Assembly (NCBI GenBank): GCA_037043015.1
Contig: CM073323.1
Location: forward strand, 5,890,001 to 5,954,000
Origin: Bryum argenteum
Taxonomy: Eukaryota > Streptophyta > Bryopsida > Bryales > Bryaceae
Length of the DNA: 64,000 bases
Direction: 5' to 3'
A program made the position numbers and the translations under genes. Shown one piece after another: positions 1-10,280 of the stretch (positions within the stretch are counted from its first letter, which is position 1; each line of letters opens with the position of its first letter). The notes under the pieces are model-generated. The model saw nothing but the letters and a program-made list of their open reading frames with translations, made no database searches and was not told where the DNA came from.

Positions 1-164
1 AGACGAAGCCCGTGGTCACAAACACCGTTCGAAAGCTTAACAAAGACTCACAACATACGCAACTTCAAGTACAACCTAGTGAAGCCTAATGATTAATCTG
101 GGCATTCAAAAGTTGCATAAGGTTAGTCCTTGAGCATAATAGCAATACTCTAGAGGAAGCTTAC

Positions 165-2253
165 CTTCGCCCCAAAGCAAGCGATTGCGATGCATCCGAT
201 CAACTTCAGTGGGTACTACCAATGGATTAAAGTCGGACTTGTCAATTGGCCGAAAACATGTGTTGCGCATGCCGAGCTGTCCAGACACAATCAAATGTAA
301 GGAATAGTCCTTATGACCTACGAAAAGATCCCTTTCATCTCCGACGATTTCGAAGTGAGACGGAAATGATCGGTAATCGTAGATGCTAACCTGTTCACTA
401 TTGCGTGTCCAGCCGAAAATTTTGCCATAAAGAACACAGAAGATGGAGCCAATGACAATTCCCAGACTACAACAAAGAAGTGTAGGCATCACTTACTGGC
501 TCATAGATTTCCTTGGCAGTGAAGACCTCAAGGGACATGGCTGTTATGCGCTCCACCACCAAACCGAGCACGATCATGGAAAGATCACTATAACGCATCG
601 TGCCCGGTGTATACCACAACTTATCTGCCATTATATACTCCAAAACCTGTGTCATCATCAAATACAACGTTCCTGTTAGCCAGCTTGCCACAAGATAGGT
701 ATATTTCCAAGTTACATGCTTCTCCGAATAACTTGTCCACTTCTAAAGATAGGTCGTAAGCATATGCAACATACAATTATGAGCAAAGAAAATTTACTTG
801 ATCTCTCTGTTTCAACCCCATGTCGAAAAAAGGGTAAAATTCACGAAGCCCAGAAGTATGAGTCAACAAATGTCGTATGGTTATGAACTCTTTCCCATTG
901 TTTCCAAATTCAGGAAGATACTTGCAGACAAAGTCGTCCAATCCTGCACCACCAGATCACCACTGCTAATTATGACAAGGGAATCGTGTTGAGTACAAGG
1001 TCAAGTTGTCAACCCTCTATGAGTTCCTTGTGATTTCAGTAAGACCCAAAGCACTACTGCTCGCTCTAACCAACAAACATGAATCTCTCACGATTACGGG
1101 TACTGTTCATTGATGACAGACGTAACATTCGAGTTCACAAATAAGCCTCTCATGAAGAGCAACAATCTGTTATACGCTTCCGAATGCTTTCTACTGACCA
1201 CCGACTTTCCAGCTGAAGATGAAGAAGTGAATTAGAAAGGCGATGCATGTAAAATGAAGGAATATGAAATTCGACTTACCAATTTTTCCTCGATCATACA
1301 ATATCATGATAGATGGCACAGTTGCCATGATCTGCAAAGATTCCATTTTTCAGGTTAATCGCCCCAATATGGACAATCCACAGCGAATCCACATGCGTTT
1401 CTTTGAGAAATACCCACAGCTATCCCCAGAGACTCCTACGGGTTAAAAATACATCTCAGCGACAGTGCACAGAATATTGGACCTCATTCCATTCAGAGAC
1501 ATAGTAGAAACCAAAAAATCTACAGATTTCACATAGGTTTTACATAAGTATGTGTGAATACGGACATTCATGACAAAAGGTGCTACTCTTCTGCGAGCTT
1601 ACCTTAGTCAGGGACGCCATATCCCACTGCGATTCGGGAGTAATCGCGCTGCTTGACTCACTGCATATGACAATAAAACTCATGCTATTAGCATTCAAGA
1701 ATGCATCACAGCTTCTAGGATGAGTTGATGGAGGCAACAGGAGATGTGTCTAGAAAAACCAATGAGATTTCCAACTCCATGAGATTGCACTAGATATGGA
1801 CATATCAATATCCGTGAACCTCCAGCAGGCATCCGATGCTACAGTAAGACAATCTAAGAGCCACGCTGAGACAAAATTCCAGCATCTTCTAATTCTGAGC
1901 GTAGAGGCAACTCACTTACAATGTATATGTTCCATAAGCTGATTACCAACACCGATCATGCAAGCCACGATTGAAGTAATATGAGTCAACTATCATCATA
2001 ACATAAGAATATTCACAAACACAGAACGATACAAGTTACTATGACCACCTCTCAAGAGAGATAACTCAACACAGATGAGGAATGTGCAGAGCAGACCTTG
2101 GTAGTAGCAAGGAACTGTACACGAACCAAACGCCACAGCACCTCCAGGGAACGTGCGCTCCGCAATTGCCCTGTGCATGATTTCGCTGATGGTGGGTAGT
2201 TCATCCATTGATGATACTGACCCATTGCAGAATGTCTCCATCTCCAATATCAT
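165..2253 (-). CDS. Serine beta-lactamase-like hydrolase (3' end outside window)
   Basis: Exons on the minus strand are 2253-2097, 1938-1920, 1660-1603, 1331-1280, 943-798, 646-497 and 276-165. All junctions are GT-AG and keep frame, giving 231 residues with no stop before the window edge. Visible hallmarks of the class C beta-lactamase/esterase fold are FPGGAVAFG (35-43), the catalytic SLTK (Ser75, Lys78), LLTHTSGL (121-128), the second active-site motif Tyr163-Ser-Asp165 and LGMRNT (195-200). The KTG-type third motif should lie in the missing 3' part. The family covers serine hydrolases acting on esters, amides or peptidoglycan-like substrates, so the substrate here is unknown. The start Met at 2253 is the first in the exon after an acceptor-like tag near 2260, and an upstream coding exon is possible. 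No signal peptide is seen with this start. Confidence 0.85.
1920..1938 (-). other. 19-base microexon of the hydrolase gene
   Basis: This exon is flanked by an AG acceptor (1940-1939) and a GTAAGT donor (1919-1914). It is required to join the FPGGAVAFG exon (phase 1 end) to the SLTK exon (which needs two bases before it). With it the joined protein reads AYGTYTFESSSAITPE, which fills the spacing the family has at this point. Without it the frame is lost. Confidence 0.8.
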
Positions 2254-5200
2254 GAGCCCTAGAATCAGAGGATTTGTCGGAACCGAAAAGGGACCTTATT
2301 TCATAGATAGTTGAGGTGATCTACATTGACGAACACCGTCATTCGCCCACCAGGATCTGAACGGTTGAGGATGTCACAAAATGTGTGAGGTAATAAGAAA
2401 AGCCCATATTCGACTACTGAGAGATATTTCACAGGTAGGAGACCAGCTGGATGATCCAGCATGTGCATCCATGTAAAGTTCACCCGCACTTCAGAATTTG
2501 TGTAGATCAGGAGTCTTCAAAGTAGTTCTCAACCTGCAAAATGCACTGATAGTAATCAAACTAGAGGACAGGGCAGGAGCTCAATCGAGCACGACCTGAT
2601 GAGCTAGAAAAAGAAAATTTGAAAGAAAATGGTGAATTCAACACCGTGAGGCTGCACAATCAATTTGATGGTACATGATTTATAACTATGTTGTCACAGC
2701 TTGACTTTCGCAAAAAGAAGGAGAATAAAGAAACAATGAGAGACGTGCTACATAAAATGTAAAGAAAATACATAAGTAAACGAGTAGCTCTCAAAATGCG
2801 GCAAACGGCAAGTAGGCTATTTGAACGCCACTTCAAACATTTCGTGGCATCCATCTATTAGGAAAAATTTATCGACTCCAAGACTCAGTATACATAGCAG
2901 AAGTTACATAGACTGTCCTAATTGATCTCCAAACGCTAGAGAGCTATAGTAAAAAAAGCGACTTAAGTTGACTGCCGAGCGGTTCTCTTTCAGTATGAAG
3001 GAATGATTTTCTGATTGCGCCATCCTTGACTCAATTTGCAGAGAAGTACAGTAGAATCGCTGATACTGTAGCTTGAAACTAGAGCATCAATCATATGCGA
3101 TTCCGATGTACCTACGATAATAGTTGAATATTTTCGACGTCACAGTAATCGAACACAGGCTTCGTCGAGCAGAAGTCAATGCGATATCATCCTATCTCCT
3201 TCCTACTCGCAGAATTAAGAATCACCGGACCGCACAATACCGACTACTCACGAGAATTGCGCTTCCGACAATCCTCTCAAAGTTGAAAAAAAATCCTAAC
3301 CTCGAATACTGATACTGCATATATATGAAAATGGCGCGAGCGAAGATCACAATTGAACGCATTCAAAATCTCAACTCTTGAACAATAAAGAATTAGTGAA
3401 TTCTGAGAGGAAGTGGTCGATCCACGTACCACGGATCCCGAATCACGCCGCATTGTCCCTGCATCAGACTGGTCTCCGCCTGATCGCTAGAAAATGGAAT
3501 ACTCCACCAAATCAGGCGGTGTGAAAGCGAGAAGAGAGAGGTAAAGGGAAGTGGAAGTGTAGGAAGTAGAAGGGGACGGCGGCAGTGCAGGCAGCAGTTG
3601 GAGGCTGCGTGCACGCCATGGCCATGGCCATAGCCGGCGCGACAAGCAACAGGGAGTAACAAAGCGAGGCTATACAACTCCCCAGAACAGGAACTCGAAA
3701 TTATAAAACTAATTTACTAGTAAGCGGGGATTACTTACGAGTGAGATCTGATTTGACCTCTTTTCACACATGGGCCACGTTGTTGTTGTTTGGACCAATT
3801 CTTTAACGTGTTCGTCATGAGCTCTTATGTCGAAAAAGCTCTTGGAGTCCGGGCAGCCCCTTATTTACTCTTGAATTGGTTTTCTGGGCTCACCAAAATT
3901 CTGAACCCATTTTGCAACAAGGGAAAAGAATTTTTAAAAAAAAATAATAAGTTAGTAAAATAAATAATAAATAAAATAAAATCAACTTCGAATGTTACGA
4001 TGTCACAATTGGTAAGGACTTTGGAACTGAGTTTCGGTACGCACATACATGGACAAGTTAGGTATAAGATCTTACGGTGACATACTTGAAATTACGTCAG
4101 AAGTTGAAAATTTCATCTTGCATTGAAAGAGGGTGGTTTGAAGGAGTTTTGGCACTTTTGGGGGCTTTTGACTTTAAAGGTTAAGGGGGAACTTTGTGCT
4201 TTCTTAATGTTTTGTTCTTTATATTCTAGTTTATGACTACCAAATTCTAGAGGGGACAAAAATATTCTCAAAAGCTTTTTAATGCAAGGAAGTTTGCAAA
4301 AATATTCAACCTCCAAGAAACATTTGAAATTATCGCTCAAATTCTTTCATTCTTGAGGGTTGGGTTGCTTCGTTTGGGAATTTATGATGAATACTATATA
4401 CATACTTTGTGGTGAATGATTAAGTCAGCAATGACATTCCATTTTGATATATTTAAAACTAAAAAGGACCTACTTCTCAACAAGGGTGACAAAGCCCCTA
4501 TGTTCTTGTTCTTGCCTATGATAACCGATAAATGTGTGCAAAAGTAAGAAATGATGAGATTAGTGCTCCATTTAGGTTGGCCTCATTGAGCCTTTGTTCA
4601 TTTTTTCTTCTTTGTCGTTGAAATCTCTATATATTAAAGCAGATATTTATGTGTTCATTAAATTTAGTGATGTCAATCAAATCTTCGAGACCGTCAATCA
4701 CATAGGGGCGCCAAAGATGTCGTGATTTCTTTTGTTTTTGTAGCAACAATCGTGTTAGCACTTTTGAAGTATTTATGGTCTCATAAACTAAACAAATTTA
4801 CAAAACTTGACCTAATTTATTTGAATGACAAAAATTAATTAAGAAGACGGTTTGAAAAGCCTTCTTACTTTCTATTTAGGCAACCTTCCGTTGGACAAAG
4901 TGATGGACGGGGTAAAGAGGGCAATACGTACACGGATACAAGTAAAGACATGGGACGATAGCGAGCAAACAAATGGGCATAGTTGAAATAAATTTATGTG
5001 AACGTGGCAATGCCACGCGGGCATACAAGTTAGTTATTTTTCAAATGTGAGTAAATAGTTTTATTTCCAATAAAGAATCTCATCTGCACCAACTGGAGAC
5101 AATGATTATTTTTATTTCACTTGTTAACTTATCCATCTCTGGATATACCACTTTCAAGAATATCCATGCAAAATCAGATAAGTTTGACTTATACAAATTC

Positions 5201-5455
5201 ATACCACCTGCAAGAAAAGAGACTTTTCTTTTTCAATCGATGGCTGAGAGGCTCACCATACTCAGAAATGCTTGAAGAGGATCACATCATGATAAAGTTT
5301 GCATACTTGATAGAAAACGTACATGGGCGGAAATTCATAATGGTTGTGTAGAGAAGTTGGCGTGCATATTATCAAGGGTAGGTCAAACGGACATTTTATT
5401 CACGCTAATTCTATGAATATGTATTGATACATTTTGGATGAAGGGCAATTTTTTT

Positions 5456-5544
5456 GAAGAGCCATAACTTCTTCATCCTAAGTTACTTTTGACAAAATAA
5501 CTTGGGTTGGGTCCCAAAATCAAGTCTTGTTTGTGTGGTAAAAA
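5456..5544 (+). repeat. Dispersed repeat family A, copy 1
   Basis: This starts with GAAGAGCCATAACTTCTTCA and ends with TGTGTGGTAAAAA. Related copies lie at 13607, 54369 (inverted) and 61789. It is non-coding in all frames. Confidence 0.7.
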
Positions 5545-5680
5545 TTTCAGTCACATAGAATGGACTATGAATTATTGGCATGCATTTTAGTGACATCAGC
5601 TTTTGGTTTTGAGATTTCAAACAGAAGGCATGTTTTATCATTGCAAGCCAATTATGAGAAAAAAATTTAAAATTTTAAAA

Positions 5681-5683
<3 letters not shown>

Positions 5684-5749
<66 letters not shown>
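5684..5749. repeat. (TA)n microsatellite
   Basis: About 66 bases of uninterrupted alternating TA/AT, flanked on both sides by A-rich sequence. It is likely length-polymorphic. The apparent poly-Ile/Tyr frame across it is an artefact. Confidence 0.97.
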
Positions 5750-5755
<6 letters not shown>

Positions 5756-7078
5756 TATGACCTTAAGATGGTTCATAGCAACTCTCTAGTTGGAAGTTTT
5801 TTGATCCATATAAGTTCAGTATAAGATTTGCCATGACTTTTCTTCAATGAAAAAACTGAAAAAATGGATGAAGTTTGAGGATCTATAGTATCTCCTCCAT
5901 CTGCGGTTAGATTTCAACTTTATTTTTTGGGATAGATTCCAATTAGAGTCACTCTTGTTTTGGTGATAGAAATCTCGACAAAACTAAAATTGTTTTGTAA
6001 ATAGGGAGTTGGTTTGAATGCAAGAGGTGTAGTTTTGGATTACTTTTCATTTGTAGTTTTTTTGGCAGTTTTCACCATTGCAAGGCTACTATAAGAACCA
6101 ATGAACTTTTCTGATACAAGTGTGTTATTTACATGAAGGCAAACAACTTTCTAGTTGGTGACTTTTTGATTGCAATTTGTTGGTTAGTAGATTTTCCACC
6201 CTGAATTGGAAATGATAAAAGTGAAGATCGTACAATAATGTTGTAATGATGATGTTTGACAAAAAAAACATTGACTAATGTGGCCAATTTGCTAAATTCC
6301 AAATTTGATTTTATATACTTACAAATATAAACCGAAAAGAAGAAATTCATATAAGCCCTGTCCTGTGGAACACACTACGAGAACAAAACTGACAACCCTA
6401 ACCCTAAATTTGTCAGTTGTAGTTCTTTGAGCTTAGAGGGTACCAGTACAACAAGGTTTGCAATAAACATGAAATACGAGCTAAAGAAAGAGAACAGACA
6501 ACCTTAGGATTAGGGTTGGAGGAGAAGCCCACACCCCATTCCCCAACTCAATCAAGCTCAGTGATGTCCTCTGTCACATCTGCCCTACCAATTTGCACCA
6601 TGGCAGTCGGAGAAATGTGGACGTTGCCAAGAGAGAAGTAACTCTATGACCTTGGTGCTCAATGCTTCTCTCTAATGTGGAGATTGCAAATTTTTCCTCA
6701 AACATATCAGTATTCCAAAGGAGCTCTTCTCACACTCTGAGCATAGTCTTGTGAATCAGTAGCAATTTTGCAGGAAGATCGACAATCGAAACTACACGAG
6801 TTCCTCAACACTAGATTACAATTCTGAATCTTCAAAACGGATTCAAACTACCCTGAACAACGAGCTCATGACAAACATAAGGAATTTGGTTGCGACACAT
6901 TCGTGTTTCAGGAACCTGCGCAATCGAGAAAACAACAGGATGAGCATGACGAAAGCGCGAAAGCTGCTCACATCAGCTCAATTTGCAGCGAAACAAGGAA
7001 TTTGGTATCATGCAAACTAAAATCGACACCCTAAGTTGTGCGCGGGTTTTCACTTACATTCTACGAGGAGGCGGTGCA

Positions 7079-7300
7079 TCATTTAGAGGCTGAAGTGGGA
7101 GGAGGTGAAGCTAAGGATTCATATTGTTGGTGCGGGTTTCCGGCTCTCTCAATTCCCCGGCCGACATAATAAAGACCCAAAGCGATGCCCACTCCAATGC
7201 CCACCCCTGCGGCGCCGATGCCTAAGCCGATAGCCATCCGCCCTATGGCCGTACCCACCGTCTCAGCATTCGCTGTCACACTACTTTGAGGGCTTGGCAT
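7079..7300 (-). CDS. Small glycine-rich single-pass membrane protein, 73 aa
   Basis: This single-exon frame begins MPSPQSSVTANAETVG and ends TSASK. Residues about 22-45 form one hydrophobic segment with Gly spaced every few residues (AIGLGIGAAGVGIGVG), a glycine-zipper-like pattern. It is followed by YYVGRGIERAGNP and a Pro/Ser-rich tail. I do not recognise the family. The frame extends 34 codons further upstream, but that part looks like leader, so the internal Met at 7300 is preferred. A donor-like GTAAGT 20 bases past the stop and an acceptor at 6916 suggest a spliced 3' UTR. The gene is head-to-head with the hexosaminidase, 736 bases away. Confidence 0.6.
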   Translation of the reverse strand: MPSPQSSVTANAETVGTAIGRMAIGLGIGAAGVGIGVGIALGLYYVGRGIERAGNPHQQYESLASPPPTSASK

Positions 7301-8036
7301 GGTGACAAACCTTGACAGGATCCACACAGAAACAGAGTTGGAGAAATGGAAGCTTGGAGCATATGTTGGTGATGAAGTACTAGGGGCGAAGGTCTTCACC
7401 ACGTGTGCAGTTCCTTATTCTGCCACTTGCCACTTACGTGACTTTTTTACCGGAGTCGGAGGCTTCAGATTCCAACCTTCTTTCGGTTCTGTGTGAGCAT
7501 GCGAGTGGTCGCTTACTTGTGGAGCCAGGAGTCCTTCACGTGAGCATTGAGCAATCTGACGTTTTTGCCTCGGGCAAACTTACCGGAATGTGAGCAAGAC
7601 CAACTCTGAGTTCGACATACATTGCGTTTACTTTTGAGGTCGAGGAAGAACGGGTTTCCTTCCTGATGTTACTATTGAGTTTTGTTAAGAAAGTGTTGTG
7701 TGGACGTCGTGGGGGACGCTCAGCTGCTAGCAGCAAATCGCGAACAATCTTCAAACATATTTTTTTCCTCAAATTAGTGCAGTTGGCAAGGAGGCAGGAG
7801 CTCTGACTTGTGAAGCCCGTTTCATGTCCTTGTCTCCAGTCTACTTCTCTCAGTCGTTCCAATTTATGCTATGGTGGTGAGGTGATCGGGAGCTTTGTCC
7901 GGGAGTGGTCAATGAGTCGAGGAATCTCTGGCATGATGGTCAAGTTTAGGGCTCCCGTGCTCCTGCACAAGTGACGAGGACAGTCGCGCCTGTGAATGTT
8001 ATGTAGATTGCTCCTCATCGTCACCAAGCTCCGAGC
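7301..8036. promoter_or_regulatory. Divergent intergenic region
   Basis: This is the shared upstream region of the small membrane protein (-) and the GH20 gene (+). A minus-strand frame at 7536-7862 has no recognisable protein character and is treated as chance. No clear TATA box was identified for either gene. Confidence 0.45.
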
Positions 8037-10099
8037 ATGGAGAGGATTTGGTGCTCGAGGATGAGAGAATCTGAAAGGCTTGTGCTCTGTCTTGGTTTCT
8101 TGCTCGTGAGCTTAACGTCCGCCTTGGATGTTCAGCTATGGCCGCAGCCGCAGCAGGTGGAATGGGACGCAGGGCCGGCAATTCCAGTGTCGGATAAGTT
8201 CTTCATCAATGCCACCGCGGCGAGCGATGTATTGCAATCTGCCATAGCGCGATATCGAGCTTTGATGCATCGAGAGCGGTGGTTGCCTATCGTAGCCTCC
8301 ACTCCAGAACAGGAGTGGTCACAGTGCAGTTCCGAGCTCGGAAGCCTACAGATTGCAGTGTCGGATGCAGGGGTAAAGCTTCAGCATGGGGTGGACGAGT
8401 CTTACAGCATCCGCGTGACTGGGTGTGATTCAACACCGGTCACCGCCCTGCTTTCGGCTAACACGGTGTGGGGTGCGTTGCATGGGCTGGAGACATTCTC
8501 TCAACTCGTTCGGCGCCGTAATGCTGCAGATCGCAAGCTCTTCATTCCGCACAGTGTGGTTGTTATCGACTCACCCATTTTCCCGCATCGTGGCATCATT
8601 TTGGACACCTCTCGGAACTTCTATCCTGTCGATAGCATTCTGCGAACCTTGCAGGCTATGGCGTACAACAAACTCAATGTCTTTCATTGGCACATTACCG
8701 ACTCTCACTCCTTCCCTCTCGAGCTCTTGAAGGAGCCAAAGCTCGCCAACCGGGGTGCCTACGGCGAGAAGCAGCGGTACTCACGCTCTGACGTTCAAAA
8801 GATCCTCGAGTTTGGGCGCCTGCGAGGCATTCGCGTCATCCCCGAAATCGACATGCCCGGTAAAATTACATCTCCCTATAACGAGTCGGGTGAGGCAAAA
8901 GTTTAGAAAGAGACTTGCAGACATTGACCGAGCTTTGATTGTGCAGGCCATACAGGATCGTGGGCATTAGCATACCCGGAGATAGTGGCATGCCATGACG
9001 AGTTCTGGTTGGCGCCATCAGGATTGTGGAGTGAGAGATTTGCATCCGAGCCTGGAGGCGTTGGGCAACTGAACCCACTCCGTCCTCAGACCTACACGGT
9101 GGTCCGAAACGTTGTCGATGAGGTTGCAGAGCTTTTCTCTGACGACTTTTATCATGGCGGTGGAGATGAGGTCGCCCCTGGATGTTGGAATAACAGTACC
9201 GATATTAGGGTAAGACCGACCACCTATCCACTACCATTTCTCTGTTCCGTATGTTCTGTGCTCATATTCCGTTTGGTACTGCAGGAGTATGTAAAGGGCG
9301 GTGGGAGCATGAACGAGCTTCTTACGAAATTTGTGAACAAAGTCCACTCCTACATCACTGCTAAGAAGAAGACAGCGATCTACTGGGAGGATGTCCTGTT
9401 ATCTGAATCAGTGAACGTTTCCACTTCAGTGATACCTCGAGAGACCACAATCCTACAGACTTGGAGCAGAGGGCCGCTGAATACAAAGCTCTTGACATCT
9501 GCTGGGTATCGTACCATTGTATCATCTTCCGATTTCTTTTACCTCGATTGTGGGCGTGGTGGCTGGGTCGGAAATGACAGCACGTAAGTTCATTCAACCA
9601 GTTCATCATGCAATCAGTGCATATGGTTGAAGAGTCGCTTGCATAATCATAGACAAGTTTCATTACAGGTTGAATGGTTGGTGTGCATTACAGGTATGAC
9701 CAACAATTGGACGATGACCCCGAAAACAGGGTAAACTACGGTGGTAGTGGAGGCTCGTGGTGTGCACCGTTCAAGACGTGGGCAAGAGTGTACGACTACG
9801 ACATTACTCACAATTTAACGGTTGACGAAGCCAAGCTGGTGCTGGGTGGCGAGGTTGCCTTGTGGTCGGAGCAGGCGGACTCCACAGTGCTAGATTCCCT
9901 ACTTTGGCCACGGTCCTCCGCCTTGGCAGAGTCGCTGTGGTCCGGAAACAGGAGCCCAGACGGGACGAAGCGCTATGCCGAAGCTCTCCAGAGATTGAAC
10001 GACTGGCGCTACCGATTGGTTGACCGGGGCATCAACGCCGAGCCCCTGCAACCATTCTGGTGTCTTAAACATCCTGGTGGATGTAATGCGAATGCTTGA
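8037..10099 (+). CDS. HEXO: Beta-N-acetylhexosaminidase, GH20, secreted or vacuolar
   Basis: Exons are 8037-8859, 8947-9209, 9285-9583 and 9694-10099, giving 596 residues, the usual length for plant hexosaminidases. Order: a signal peptide (about 1-29, hydrophobic core [15 protein letters not shown]), the N-terminal domain starting [11 protein letters not shown], then the GH20 barrel from [16 protein letters not shown]. The barrel contains [30 protein letters not shown] and the catalytic Asp348-Glu349 pair in [23 protein letters not shown] and [12 protein letters not shown] follow near the C-terminus. The enzyme removes terminal GlcNAc/GalNAc from N-glycans and chito-oligomers in the secretory path, vacuole or wall. 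Several N-x-S/T sequons are present. An internal Met nine codons in (8061) would also keep the signal peptide. It converges with the next gene, with only 28 bases between stop codons. Confidence 0.96.
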
Positions 10100-10127
10100 G
10101 GGCTACGTTCCCGCTACAATAAAATAG

Positions 10128-10280
10128 CTACATAAGAATAGCACCCTCTTCGGAGGTAGTGATTAGCACGTCGAAATCACTAACAGTCCATTCAGCTACG
10201 TATGGCTTCGAGCTCACATACACCTCGGTCCCCACGTCCACTGATGGCCACACTCTCCTTGCTGGCGGTGTTCCCGGATC
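10128..10280 (-). other. Distal alternative last exon (50 aa)
   Basis: This follows acceptor ATGTATGCAG and encodes DPGTPPARRVWPSVDVG through AEWTVSDFDV to a stop at 10130-10128. It is homologous to the proximal last exon at 10555-10695. Use of this exon brings the transcript to within 28 bases of the hexosaminidase stop codon. Confidence 0.85.

Larger units (their letters stand above)
2254..7078. other. Gene-poor stretch
   Basis: No convincing exon was found. From 2254 to about 3700 there are only short unrelated frames; this may hold the 5' leader or upstream exons of the hydrolase gene. From about 3700 to 6400 the DNA is strongly AT-rich with long A/T runs, a TA microsatellite and one copy of a dispersed repeat. 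From 6916 to 7057 there is a possible 3'-UTR intron of the small membrane protein gene (donor GTAAGT next to 7058, acceptor CGCAG at 6916). Confidence 0.6.

Noticed and set aside
7536-7862. 108-codon minus frame between the small membrane protein and GH20 genes
   Set aside because: Low-complexity basic/Ser composition, no homology recognised, and it lies in promoter/leader space.
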